Source of the DNA: Nocardioides humi
GTDB taxonomy: Bacteria > Actinomycetota > Actinomycetes > Propionibacteriales > Nocardioidaceae
Assembly: GCF_006494775.1 (NCBI RefSeq)
Contig: NZ_CP041146.1
Span: 3,596,001 to 3,660,000, forward strand
Length of the DNA: 64,000 nt
Direction: 5' to 3'
Shown: positions 17,812 through 26,261 of the stretch, in pieces
Position numbering within the stretch: the first letter of the stretch is position 1
Layout of the letters: each line of letters begins with the position of its first letter
Notes under the pieces: generated by a model
What the model was told of the DNA's origin: nothing
Database searches by the model: none
The model's input: the letters and a program-made list of their open reading frames with translations, nothing else
Translations under genes and position numbers: made by a program

Positions 17812-19187
17812 GCCGTCACGCTCAGCCCCGCGGCCCGCCCCAGGGTCGCCGCCGCGCTCAGCGCGCTGCCGCTCAGGTACCCCGAGCCGTGGAGACCCCC
17901 GACGAGCTCGCCCGCCGCGTGAAGCCCCTCGATCGCCTCGTCGAACACGTCCACGACGCGCAGCTCCCGGTCGACGGCGACACCACAGAAGGTCGTCGTC
18001 AGCGCGTTCGTGCAGGGGAAGGCGAAGAAGGGCGACTCCTCGACGCGGGCGCCACCGGGCTCGCCGAAGTCCTGGTGGGCGCGCCCGAAGAGGTCGCGGC
18101 CCGCCTCGATCGCGTCGTTGTAGTGGCCGATCGTTCGAACGAGAGCGTCCGCCGGGACGTCGATGCGCTCGGCGAGCCGGGTGAGGTCGGGCTCCTCGGC
18201 GAGGGCGCCGTCCCGGCGGGCGCCGGCGAAGTCGAGAGGACCCGCCAGCTCGGCCCCACGCCGCATCACCTTGACGTCGAAGACCTGGAAGGCGACGGCC
18301 CCGGGCTGCGCAGCACAGAGGCTGCTCATCAGCTTGTAGTGCAGATCCTCACTCACGAACCGCTCACCCCTCCGGTTCACGAGGACCGCTCCTCGAGTGA
18401 CCGGATAGAGCAGCCGCGGCGCGACCCGCTCGCCGCTCGCGCTCCAGCCGGGCAGCGAGGCCCCGAAGGTCGCCCGGAGATTGCCCATGTCGCGGAGCCG
18501 GGCGCCGAGCGAGCAGGCCAGCCGCAGCCCTCCGCCGTCGTTGTGCGGCCCGCCGAGGGGGACGGCGTCCGCGATGTCGGGTGCGAAGGTCCGGACGAGG
18601 TCGCGGCTCTGGGAGAAGCCGCCCGTGGCCAGGACGATCGAGCGGGCGACCACCGACACCAGTCGGCCCTTCGTCTCGGCCTCGAGCCCCGTCACCCGCC
18701 GCTCCCCGCCCGGCCTCCGGACCAGGCGCTGGACGTCGACCTCGGTGATGAGCCGGACCGACGGGTGCTCCGTGAGTCGTTCGTGCAGCTTCTCCACCAC
18801 CGCGCCGGGGACGGTGTCGTGGATCCGTGGCAGGACGCCGGCCCGAGGGGTCGGGAGCAGGGTGAAGTCGACCCCCTGCTCGCCCAGCCACCGGTACGTC
18901 GCCAGCTGGTGGGCCACGAAGGTGTCGACCGTGGCGGGGTCGGCGTCGCCGCGCCCGGCGGCGAGGAGATCCTCCCGCAACGCGTCGGGGGTATCGGTGA
19001 ACCCGGCCCTCGCCTGATGGTCCGTGCCCGCGAACAGGAAGCCGCCACCGGCCTTCCGCGACGATCCGCCCACGGTCGGGCCTCGCTCGAGGACGAGCAC
19101 GTCCGCGCCCCGGTCGGCGGCGACCAGGGCGGCTGCGTGACCGGCGACGCCGGTGCCGAGGACCACCACGTCCGCGTGGATCAGCAT
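17808..19187 (-). CDS. FAD-dependent dehydrogenase, fumarate reductase/3-ketosteroid-dehydrogenase type
   Basis: 459 aa. N-terminal FAD site VLGTGVAGHAAALVA, then GGSSRKAGGG and SIVLATGGF. The C-terminal GELVGGLHG...YLSGSAL segment closes the FAD domain, as in the FAD_binding_2 family. Members insert or remove a C=C double bond next to a carbonyl. ATG at 19187 with the Rossmann strand immediately following. Shares a 100-bp divergent promoter with the FAD hydroxylase; one operator-like palindrome lies between. Likely desaturates a cyclic ketone or acid in this pathway, but this is inferred from context. Confidence 0.82.
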   Translation of the reverse strand: MLIHADVVVLGTGVAGHAAALVAADRGADVLVLERGPTVGGSSRKAGGGFLFAGTDHQARAGFTDTPDALREDLLAAGRGDADPATVDTFVAHQLATYRWLGEQGVDFTLLPTPRAGVLPRIHDTVPGAVVEKLHERLTEHPSVRLITEVDVQRLVRRPGGERRVTGLEAETKGRLVSVVARSIVLATGGFSQSRDLVRTFAPDIADAVPLGGPHNDGGGLRLACSLGARLRDMGNLRATFGASLPGWSASGERVAPRLLYPVTRGAVLVNRRGERFVSEDLHYKLMSSLCAAQPGAVAFQVFDVKVMRRGAELAGPLDFAGARRDGALAEEPDLTRLAERIDVPADALVRTIGHYNDAIEAGRDLFGRAHQDFGEPGGARVEESPFFAFPCTNALTTTFCGVAVDRELRVVDVFDEAIEGLHAAGELVGGLHGSGYLSGSALSAAATLGRAAGLSVTA

Positions 19188-19229
19188 GGGCCCGATGCCA
19201 CCACAGCGTGGAGGTCTGCTCAAACGATG

Positions 19230-19244
19230 TTCTGGCGTCCGGAA
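19230..19244. promoter_or_regulatory. Operator-like palindrome in divergent promoter, one mismatch
   Basis: Sequence TTCTGGCGTCCGGAA, almost exactly midway: 43 bp from each divergent start codon (19187 minus, 19288 plus). One bound regulator could control both. Confidence 0.62.
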
Positions 19245-19287
19245 CCTCGCCTCGCCTCGGGTCCCGGGCTCCCGCAACATCCGGCGA

Positions 19288-20934
19288 ATGGACCTCAACT
19301 CATTCGATGTGCTGGTCGTCGGCGCCGGGCCGACGGGCTTCACGCTGGCCATCGACCTCGGGCAACGCGGTGTTCGCACGCTCCTGGTCGAGCGTGACCC
19401 GTCGACCAAGCAGTTCCCGAAGATGGACCGCTCGAACGCGCGGACCATGGAGATCTTCCGGCGGCTGGGCATCGCCGACCGCGTCCGGGAGCAGGGCTAC
19501 CCGCCCGAGGCCTCGATGGACGTCCTCGTGGTCACCCGGCTCAGCGACCCGCCGCTGGCCACGCTGACCTATCCGACGGTCGCCCAGCATCGCCGGATGA
19601 TCGCGGCCGCGACCGACAGCTCGGAGCCGCTCGAGCCCTATCAGCTCGTGTCGCAGAACGACCTCGAGCCGCTTCTCCTCGACGTCGCGAAGAACACGCC
19701 CAACGTGGTGGTCCGGTTCGGTGCCGAGCTGGTCAGCTTCGAGCAGACCGAGGAGCAGGTGACCGCGACGCTCCGCGGGACGGACGGAGGGGAGGAGACC
19801 GTCGCGGTCTCCTACCTGGTCGGCTGCGACGGCGGGCAGAGCACGGTGCGCAAGACATTGGGCATCCCGCTGGAGGGGCACGGAAGCATCGCGCAGCTCA
19901 AGCAGATCGCGATCGAGTCCGACGCGCTCTACGACCGGATACCGATCGGCAAGGCCCGGCACTACTACTTCGCGGACCCCCAGGGCAGCGCCATCGTGGT
20001 CCAGGGCAGCCGGCGGCACTTCACGCTCAACTCCGTGCTCCCCGACGACGCCGATGTCGAGCAGGAGGTGCGTGACCGCATCGGCTTCGACGTGCCGTTC
20101 GAGGTCACCAACGTGACGCCGTGGAAGTTCCACCTGCTGCTGGCCGAGCGCTACCGCGACGGCCGGGTCTTCATCGCGGGCGACGCGGCGCACCTCGTGA
20201 TCCCCACGGGTGGTCTCGGCATGAACACCGGCGTGGGCGACGCGATCGACCTCTCCTGGAAGCTCGCGGGCACCGTCCGGGGCTGGGGAGGCCCCGGCCT
20301 CCTCGACGGCTACGAGGCCGAGCGGCGGCGGGTCGGCCGCCGCAACGTGAACGCCGCGGGCTGGGCGGCCGACGGCATGAGCCGGTGGCGGGTCTTCACG
20401 ACCGACGACACCTACGCCGAGTCGCCCGAGGGGGAGGCGGTCCGCGACATCGTGGGCGCCGCAGCGGCGATCCACCAGCGCCGGGTGCACGAGATGATCG
20501 GTGTCGAGCTGGACTACAGCTACGCGGGGTCGGGGCTGATCGCGTCGACCTCCCCGGAGGACGCCGAGTGGGCCACGACGGTCTACAGCGGCCGCTGCCG
20601 ACCGGGCGTCCGCCTGCCCCACCTGTGGCTCGCGGACGGCCGCTCGTCGCTGGACGCGGTCGGACCGGACTTCACCGTTCTCGTGCTCCGCACCGACGCC
20701 GAGACCGGGACGCTGTCGGCCGCCCTGACCGAGGCGGGCGCCCCCTTCGAGGTCGTCACCCTGGACGACGAGCACGCCGCGCGGACCTATGGTTGCTCGG
20801 TGCTGCTGATCAGGCCCGACCTCCACGTCGTCTGGTGCGGTGACGTCGCCCCCGACGCGGCCGCCGCCACCGACCTGGTCGCGAGGGCGGTCGGCCGAAC
20901 CGGCGGCGTACCCGAAGGGGCTGGAGGCCGGTGA
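19288..20934 (+). CDS. FAD-dependent aromatic hydroxylase (MhpA/phenol hydroxylase type)
   Basis: 548 aa class A flavin monooxygenase: GAGPTG near residue 11, the DG motif LVGCDGGQSTVR near 178 and the second FAD motif GDAAHLVIPTGG near 295. A C-terminal thioredoxin-like domain (about 440-540) has the order seen in MhpA and phenol hydroxylases. The family uses NADPH and O2 to hydroxylate a phenolic ring, often producing the diol for meta cleavage. ATG at 19288. Its TGA overlaps the ATG of the acyl-CoA dehydrogenase (TGATG). Length matches MhpA (about 550 aa). Substrate not determined. Confidence 0.88.
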   Translation: MDLNSFDVLVVGAGPTGFTLAIDLGQRGVRTLLVERDPSTKQFPKMDRSNARTMEIFRRLGIADRVREQGYPPEASMDVLVVTRLSDPPLATLTYPTVAQHRRMIAAATDSSEPLEPYQLVSQNDLEPLLLDVAKNTPNVVVRFGAELVSFEQTEEQVTATLRGTDGGEETVAVSYLVGCDGGQSTVRKTLGIPLEGHGSIAQLKQIAIESDALYDRIPIGKARHYYFADPQGSAIVVQGSRRHFTLNSVLPDDADVEQEVRDRIGFDVPFEVTNVTPWKFHLLLAERYRDGRVFIAGDAAHLVIPTGGLGMNTGVGDAIDLSWKLAGTVRGWGGPGLLDGYEAERRRVGRRNVNAAGWAADGMSRWRVFTTDDTYAESPEGEAVRDIVGAAAAIHQRRVHEMIGVELDYSYAGSGLIASTSPEDAEWATTVYSGRCRPGVRLPHLWLADGRSSLDAVGPDFTVLVLRTDAETGTLSAALTEAGAPFEVVTLDDEHAARTYGCSVLLIRPDLHVVWCGDVAPDAAAATDLVARAVGRTGGVPEGAGGR

Positions 20935-22127
20935 TGACCATCTCGACCGAGGCCACCGCTCTGCGGGAGGAGATCCGCGCCTGGGGACTGGCCCACGTCC
21001 GGCCGCTGGCGCGTGAGGCGGACCGTCTGCACGGGCCGCCGCCGGGCGTGGAGGCCGTGCTTGCGGCAGCCCCGACCGACCTGGCGGCGATCGCGGTCGC
21101 CGCCCTGCCGTCGCTGCCCGAGGAGCTCCGGCCGTGGTTCCCGTCCGAGCGCGAGACCGGCTACGTGCTGGGCGCGCTGATGATGGAGGTCCAGCCCTAC
21201 GGTGACAGCTGGGTCCTCACCCAGCTGCGAGGCGCGGGCATCGCGGAGAAGGTCGTGAAGCTGCTCGGCACCCCTGAGCAGCAGGAGAGGTGGGTCGGCA
21301 GCCACTCCGGGACCTTCCGGCGGACCGCCTTCGCGCTCACCGAGCCCCACTTCGGCTCGGACCCGTCGAGTGTGGCCACGACGGCCACGCGCGACGGCGA
21401 CGGCTGGGTGATCAACGGACGCAAGATGTACTGCTCGAACGGCGCGAGCGCCGACTACGCCGTCGTCTTCGCGACCATCGACAAGGAGGCCGGCGCCGAC
21501 GGGATCCGGGCGTTCGTGGTGCCGACGGGCACCCCCGGGTACGTCGTGGGCAAGCGCAACGAGACGAAGCTGGGCATCCGCTCCCACGAGACGTCCGAGC
21601 TGCTCTTCGAGCAGATGGCGGTGCCCGCGGACGCCCTGCTCGGCGGCGAGGACGCGGGTGGGAACGGACTGATGGGCGCGCTGGGCACGCTGAACACCAG
21701 CCGTCCCCTGATGGGCGCCTGGGCGCTGGGGATCGCGGGGGCCGCACTGGACGCCGCCAGGGAGTGGTTCGGCGAGAACGCCGACGCCTACTCCGCCCGC
21801 CGGCGGCAGCTGGCGCAGGACGACCTGCGGCGGATGGACACCGCCATCGCCGAGGCCCGCACCCTGGTGCTGCAGGCGTGCGAGCTGGCCAACCGTGGTG
21901 TCCCGAACCGCCGGGAGGCGTCGACGGCCAAGGCCGTCGCCCCCGCCGTGGGCGAGGCGGTGTGCCGCCGCGTCATCGAGCTGGTCGGTCCCGAGGCCGT
22001 GTCCGAGCAGCACCTCTTCGAGAAGTGGTTCCGCGACGTGCGGATCATGGACATCTTCGAGGGCTCGGGGCAGATCCAGCGGCTGATGGTCAGCCGCTCG
22101 CTGATGGGACGGAACGCCGTCCGCTAG
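20934..22127 (+). CDS. Acyl-CoA dehydrogenase
   Basis: 397 aa, FAD-dependent desaturase of acyl-CoA esters. Middle-domain motif FALTEPHFGSDPSS near residue 130 and C-terminal helical domain ending FEGSGQIQRLMVSR. ATG at 20934 chosen because GGAGG (20923-20927) is spaced 6 nt from it; a GTG three bases earlier is possible. Overlaps the hydroxylase stop. Pairing with a ring hydroxylase suggests that side-chain beta-oxidation and ring attack run together. Confidence 0.9.
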   Translation: MTISTEATALREEIRAWGLAHVRPLAREADRLHGPPPGVEAVLAAAPTDLAAIAVAALPSLPEELRPWFPSERETGYVLGALMMEVQPYGDSWVLTQLRGAGIAEKVVKLLGTPEQQERWVGSHSGTFRRTAFALTEPHFGSDPSSVATTATRDGDGWVINGRKMYCSNGASADYAVVFATIDKEAGADGIRAFVVPTGTPGYVVGKRNETKLGIRSHETSELLFEQMAVPADALLGGEDAGGNGLMGALGTLNTSRPLMGAWALGIAGAALDAAREWFGENADAYSARRRQLAQDDLRRMDTAIAEARTLVLQACELANRGVPNRREASTAKAVAPAVGEAVCRRVIELVGPEAVSEQHLFEKWFRDVRIMDIFEGSGQIQRLMVSRSLMGRNAVR

Positions 22128-22154
22128 AACCGCTCGGGCGCGCCGCAACGCGGA

Positions 22155-22175
22155 TATACTGTGACCCGCGACACA
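22155..22175 (+). promoter_or_regulatory. Promoter and possible operator of the IclR gene
   Basis: TATACT (22155-22160) is a good -10 hexamer, rare in this GC-rich DNA. An interrupted inverted repeat TGTGACCCGCGACACA (22160-22175) overlaps its downstream edge and could be an autoregulatory site. No clear -35 element. It does not match the TTCCG-N5-CGGAA palindrome. Confidence 0.5.
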
Positions 22176-22215
22176 GCTCCCGGAAGCTCGTCGACACTGC
22201 AACTGGAGGTCAACG

Positions 22216-23016
22216 GTGACCATCGAACCGGAGGTTCGCCAGGCGACGGAGGCGCCGTCGATCCTCTCCAAGGCCTTCGACCTGCTGTACTCCTTCAACA
22301 CCCGGGACCGGGTCATGACGCTGAGCGAGCTGTCCCGCGCGTCCGGCCTGGCCAAGTCGACGGTCCACCGACTGCTCGCGCGGCTGATCGAGCTCGGTGC
22401 GGTGGAGCCGCACCGGTCGGGCTACAAGCTCGGCGTGGGGCTGCTGCAGCTGACCGCGAGCATGCCGTCGGCCGCGATCCGCGAGATCGCCGTGCCGTAC
22501 CTCGCCGCCCTGCACCGGTGGAGTCGTCACAGCGTGCACTTCGGCGTGCTGCGCGATCTCGACGTCGTCTATCTCGAGAAGCTGGTCGGGCAGGGTGCGC
22601 CGGTGACGATCACGTCGGTGGGCTCGCGGGTCCCGGCGAACTGCACGGCGATCGGGAAGGCCCTGCTCGCCTGGAACTCCCTCGACTCGTTCGAGGAGGA
22701 CGCCCCTGAGCGGCTGCCGCGCCTGACCCCGCGCTCCATCACCGACCCGCGCGTGCTCGTCGAGCAGCTCCGGCAGATCCGTCGCGACGGTGTCGCCGTG
22801 GAGGTCGGCGAGGCCCAGGCCGGGATCGCGTGCGTGGGGGTCCCGATCGTGATCAACGGCTACGCGGCGGCGGCGATGTCGATCGCCTACCCGATCGACC
22901 AGGGCGTGTCGGAGAAGGCGGAGCACGCACTGGTCGACGCGGCGGGCCGGATCGCGCGCGAGGCCAAGGGCGCCATGGCCCGAGGTCAGAGCGGATGGTT
23001 CCCCGCCGAGCCCTGA
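22216..23016 (+). CDS. IclR-family transcriptional regulator
   Basis: 266 aa. N-terminal winged helix (about residues 15-80, with LSELSRASGLAKSTVHRLLARL as the recognition unit) and C-terminal effector-binding domain (about 90-255). IclR proteins often control aromatic catabolism; MhpR is a member. GTG start with CTGGAGG 7 nt upstream. It sits among the meta-cleavage genes and is the only pathway-type regulator in the first 49 kb, so it is the best candidate for controlling the island. Its 3' end overlaps the convergent hydratase gene by 31 bp. Confidence 0.92.
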   Translation: MTIEPEVRQATEAPSILSKAFDLLYSFNTRDRVMTLSELSRASGLAKSTVHRLLARLIELGAVEPHRSGYKLGVGLLQLTASMPSAAIREIAVPYLAALHRWSRHSVHFGVLRDLDVVYLEKLVGQGAPVTITSVGSRVPANCTAIGKALLAWNSLDSFEEDAPERLPRLTPRSITDPRVLVEQLRQIRRDGVAVEVGEAQAGIACVGVPIVINGYAAAAMSIAYPIDQGVSEKAEHALVDAAGRIAREAKGAMARGQSGWFPAEP

Positions 23017-23855
23017 GTCGCGGGTCCGTCGTACGGGTCGGAGAACGTGACGGCGGCGGTCCCGACATGGCGGACCGACGCCTCGTACCGCGCACCGGCG
23101 TGCACCGGCACGGTGGGGCCGGCGGCGCCGGTCAGCACGATCTCGCCGCGTCGTAGCGGACTGCCGTAGCCCGCGACCGTGCTCGCGAGCCACTGGAGCG
23201 CCCGGACCGGGCCGCCGTGGGAGGCCGCGGCGTGGCCCACGGCGACGGGACGCCCGTCCTCGCGGAGGTGCACGACCAGTCGGTCGAGGTCGAGGTCGGT
23301 CCGCGGCACCGACGCGCCCAGCACGTAGATGGCGGCCGAGCCGTTGTCGGCGATGGCGTCGACCAGGGTGGCCTGCCCGTCCCGCAACCGGTTGTCGACG
23401 ACCTCGAGGGCCACCCCGACGTGCCCGATGGCGTCGCGGACCTCCGCATCGCCGGGGTCCGGGCCGAGGTCGGCCGCCAGGTGCACCATCAGCTCCGCGC
23501 TGAGCCGCGGCCGCAGGAAGGTGTGGGTGTACGCGAGCCCGTCGTTGGGCACCTGCATGCTGCCGAGGAGGACGCCGGACCCCAAGCACCGCGCGCCCCG
23601 GCGTGCGCGGCCGGCGCCGGGGACGGCGCCGACCTTGCGGCCGACCCACCGGTCTCCGGACTCGATCCGCTTCCCGACCACGCGCTGCTGGATCGCGTAG
23701 GCGAGGGCGAGGTCGTCCTGGCCGATCAGGTCGCGCAGCAGCGTGCTGGGCGACAGGCGTGTGGCGGCGGCCTCGAGCCGTTCGACGGCGCGGACCACGA
23801 GCTCCTCGCTGAGGAAGGGGGACGGGGGCTCCGCCGGGCTCGGGGCCGCGGACAT
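22986..23855 (-). CDS. 2-keto-4-pentenoate hydratase (MhpD/fumarylacetoacetase-like)
   Basis: 289 aa. FAH-superfamily hydratase of the meta-cleavage pathway: adds water to 2-hydroxypenta-2,4-dienoate to give 4-hydroxy-2-oxovalerate. Shows GRKVG near residue 72 (family lysine) and RPRLSAELMVHLAADL near 118. The stretch between them (GRARRGARCLGSG, about 83-95) is Arg-rich and unlike the usual TSPAVQ...LGV segment, so a pair of compensating indels there is possible. Starts 1 nt after the stop of the upstream acyl-CoA dehydrogenase. The aldolase and acylating aldehyde dehydrogenase that normally follow are absent from the window. Confidence 0.8.
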   Translation of the reverse strand: MSAAPSPAEPPSPFLSEELVVRAVERLEAAATRLSPSTLLRDLIGQDDLALAYAIQQRVVGKRIESGDRWVGRKVGAVPGAGRARRGARCLGSGVLLGSMQVPNDGLAYTHTFLRPRLSAELMVHLAADLGPDPGDAEVRDAIGHVGVALEVVDNRLRDGQATLVDAIADNGSAAIYVLGASVPRTDLDLDRLVVHLREDGRPVAVGHAAASHGGPVRALQWLASTVAGYGSPLRRGEIVLTGAAGPTVPVHAGARYEASVRHVGTAAVTFSDPYDGPATQGSAGNHPL

Positions 23856-23856
23856 G

Positions 23857-24978
23857 TCACGGTGCCCGGAACGCCGAGACCAACGGGTCGTGGTCGAGGG
23901 CGGCCAGGGTCATGGCGTCGCGGTACCAGCGCTCGACGGGATGGTCCGCGATGTAGCCGTGACCGCCCAGCACCTGGACGGCGGCACGGGTCTGGTCGAC
24001 CGCTCGGCCGCACGCGCGGACGACGACGTCCGTGGTGCGCTGCTCGAGGTCCTGCGGCGCCGGGCTCTCGTCCAGGAGCCGCGCCAGGTCGAGGACGGCG
24101 CCGTGCGAGGCCGCGTGGGACATCGCCGCCTCGGCGAGCAGGAAGGCGACACCCTGGTAGGAGGCGATCGGCTTGCCGAAGGCGATCCGCTCGGTGGCGT
24201 AGGTCGAGGCGTACTCGATCGCCGCGCGCCCGGCACCCAGCGCGAGCGCCGCGGTCGTCAGCCGGACGAGCGCGAGCGCCGCCTCGACCTGCGCCGGCGC
24301 GGCGGACAGCTCCGCGGCCGCCGGGATCCGGACGTCGTCCAGGATCACCGTGCGGGTCGGGGCCGCACGGAGACCGAGGGACCGGTCGGCGTCCTCGCCG
24401 GGAGACACCACGACGGCACCCTCCGGCAGCCCGTCGAGCGCGAAGAGGCGGAGGCGCCCGGTGTCGTCGCGGGCCGCCAGCAGCACGAGATCCGCGGAGT
24501 CCGCACGGAGGACGGCGAGCTTCCGGCCGGTCACGACGACGTCCTCGCCCGCTGCCCGGACGGTGGTCCGGTACTCGCTGGGGGAGCGGCCGTGCCCTTC
24601 GAGGACCAGCAGGGATCCCCTGGCGGGCGTGTCCTGGGCGGCGCCGAGCAGACGCGTGTGCTGAGCGGCGGTCCCGAGCCGGCCGACCACGACGGCGGGC
24701 AGGCCGGAGACCACCGCGTCGTACGCCATCCCGGGATCGCCCCACGCCAGCCGTTGGACGCACAGCAGGTAGTCGGGTGCGGCGATGGGGCCGGCGCCAC
24801 CCACCGACGCGGGGAGCGGCGCGGTCACCCCGAGCTCGTGGAGTCGCCCGGCGACCACGGGCGGAGTGCGACCCTCCGCCTCGGCGGCCGCCGCGTGGTC
24901 GCGCATCTCCCGGGTGGCGAAGCCGGTGAGGACCTCGTCGATCGCCTTCTGGTCCTCGCTCAGCAACTGGTCGATCAT
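23857..24978 (-). CDS. Acyl-CoA dehydrogenase
   Basis: 373 aa. N-terminal helices (DQKAIDEVLTGFA), a shortened middle domain with few recognisable FAD-contact motifs, and a C-terminal domain with AIEYASTYATERIAFGKPI near residue 255 and VLGGHGYIADHPVERWYRD near 335. ATG at 24978 follows a GAGGAG site; the longer upstream frame is non-coding. Divergent from the extradiol dioxygenase across 218 bp. Forms a two-gene unit with the hydratase. Likely desaturates a branched or cyclic acyl-CoA. Confidence 0.88.
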   Translation of the reverse strand: MIDQLLSEDQKAIDEVLTGFATREMRDHAAAAEAEGRTPPVVAGRLHELGVTAPLPASVGGAGPIAAPDYLLCVQRLAWGDPGMAYDAVVSGLPAVVVGRLGTAAQHTRLLGAAQDTPARGSLLVLEGHGRSPSEYRTTVRAAGEDVVVTGRKLAVLRADSADLVLLAARDDTGRLRLFALDGLPEGAVVVSPGEDADRSLGLRAAPTRTVILDDVRIPAAAELSAAPAQVEAALALVRLTTAALALGAGRAAIEYASTYATERIAFGKPIASYQGVAFLLAEAAMSHAASHGAVLDLARLLDESPAPQDLEQRTTDVVVRACGRAVDQTRAAVQVLGGHGYIADHPVERWYRDAMTLAALDHDPLVSAFRAP

Positions 24979-25096
24979 GTCGGTCTCCTCGGTCCGCGGG
25001 TGCTCCCCAGTGTGCTCAGCCGAGCACGCTCGTGCCGGAACCAGAATGCCTCGTTCCACTCGCCGATACCGTCGCGCCGCCGGGTGCCCGGCGTGG

Positions 25097-25111
25097 TTCC
25101 GGCGACCGAAA
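25097..25111. promoter_or_regulatory. Operator-like palindrome in divergent promoter, one mismatch
   Basis: Sequence TTCCGGCGACCGAAA, 86-100 bp before the extradiol dioxygenase and about 120 bp before the divergent acyl-CoA dehydrogenase. Confidence 0.58.
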
Positions 25112-25196
25112 CCCGGCATGGCCGGACCGCGCGGAGCGCAGCACGATCGATCCAGGTCGGTCCCGCCGGGGGACCGGGTGGACGGAAGGACCCTCC

Positions 25197-26261
25197 ATGG
25201 GCGACGTGATCGGCATCGGCCTGACCCACTACCCGATGCTCGCCACGACGGACGAGCGGATGGCCGACCTGCTCCGGCACACCCTCACCGACACCGGGAT
25301 CCCGGAGGCCGAGAAGGACCCTGCTGTCTGGCCCGAGCACGGCCGGCTCGAGTGGGGCGACGACCAGGGCGTCGCCTCCGCGGCCGTGCACCGCGCGGCA
25401 CTCGTCCGCGGTCTGGAGCGCACCCGGCAGGCCGTGCTCGACTTCCAGCCGGACGTCCTCGTGGTCTGGGGGGACGACCAGTACGAGAACTTCCGCGAGG
25501 AGGTCATCCCGTCCTTCTGCGTCCTCGCGTACGGCGACGTCGAGGTCGAGCCCCTCGCCATCCTCAAGAAGATCGACCTGCCCAACGTCTGGGGGCACCC
25601 GGACGGCTACGCGTTCACGATGCGGGGCGCCCCGGACGTCGCGAAGACCCTGGTCCGCTCGCTGCTGGAGAGCGGCCTCGACGCGGCGTACTCCTACGAG
25701 AAGCGTGAGGGCATCCACTTCCCCCACGCCTTCGCCAACACCCAGCTGTTCCTCGACTACGACAACGCCGGCCAGGACTTCACGATCCCGATCGTGCCGA
25801 TCGCCGTGAACTGCTACGGCGAGCACGTCATCAGCCGTCGCGGTGGCATGGCGCGCTTCGACGAGATCGACTTCGGCAAGCACGTCGACCCGCCGGGGCC
25901 GAGCCCCGAGCGCTGCTTCCAGCTCGGCCAGGCGGTGGCGACGTGGGCCCGGGCGACGGACCTCCGGGTGGCGCTCGTCGCCTCGTCCAGCTGGTCGCAC
26001 GCCTTCCTGAACGACAAGGAGTGGCACCTCAGGCCGGACACGGCCGCGGATCGGGCGCTCTACGACGCGATGGTCGAGGGACGGTACGACACCTGGCGGG
26101 CGGTCACCACCCGCGACGTCATCGACGCCGGCCAGCACGAGGTGCTCAACTGGCACTGCCTCCTGGGGGCGATGTCCGAGCTCGGCCTGTCGCTCGAGTG
26201 GTCGGACTTCGTCGAGACCAGCATCTTCAACTCGAACAAGGCCTTCGCGGTCTTCCGGTGA
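25197..26261 (+). CDS. Class III extradiol ring-cleavage dioxygenase (LigB superfamily)
   Basis: 354 aa. Family fold with first metal ligand His11 (GIGLTHYP), a HFPHAF segment near residue 180 and WSHAF near 264. The family opens a catechol ring next to the diol with O2 and non-haem Fe(II). At the second metal ligand position, where LigB and MhpB have a DH motif, this protein has DDQ (residues 93-95), so Gln replaces His. ATG at 25197 after GGAAGGA. Its stop overlaps the amidohydrolase (GTGA). Likely the meta-cleavage step after the FAD hydroxylase or Rieske enzyme. Confidence 0.85.
   Translation: MGDVIGIGLTHYPMLATTDERMADLLRHTLTDTGIPEAEKDPAVWPEHGRLEWGDDQGVASAAVHRAALVRGLERTRQAVLDFQPDVLVVWGDDQYENFREEVIPSFCVLAYGDVEVEPLAILKKIDLPNVWGHPDGYAFTMRGAPDVAKTLVRSLLESGLDAAYSYEKREGIHFPHAFANTQLFLDYDNAGQDFTIPIVPIAVNCYGEHVISRRGGMARFDEIDFGKHVDPPGPSPERCFQLGQAVATWARATDLRVALVASSSWSHAFLNDKEWHLRPDTAADRALYDAMVEGRYDTWRAVTTRDVIDAGQHEVLNWHCLLGAMSELGLSLEWSDFVETSIFNSNKAFAVFR

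Noticed and set aside
25036..25068. A further operator-like site near the acyl-CoA dehydrogenase start.
   Set aside because: Only half-sites match (TGCCG..., TTCCA...); too degenerate to support.
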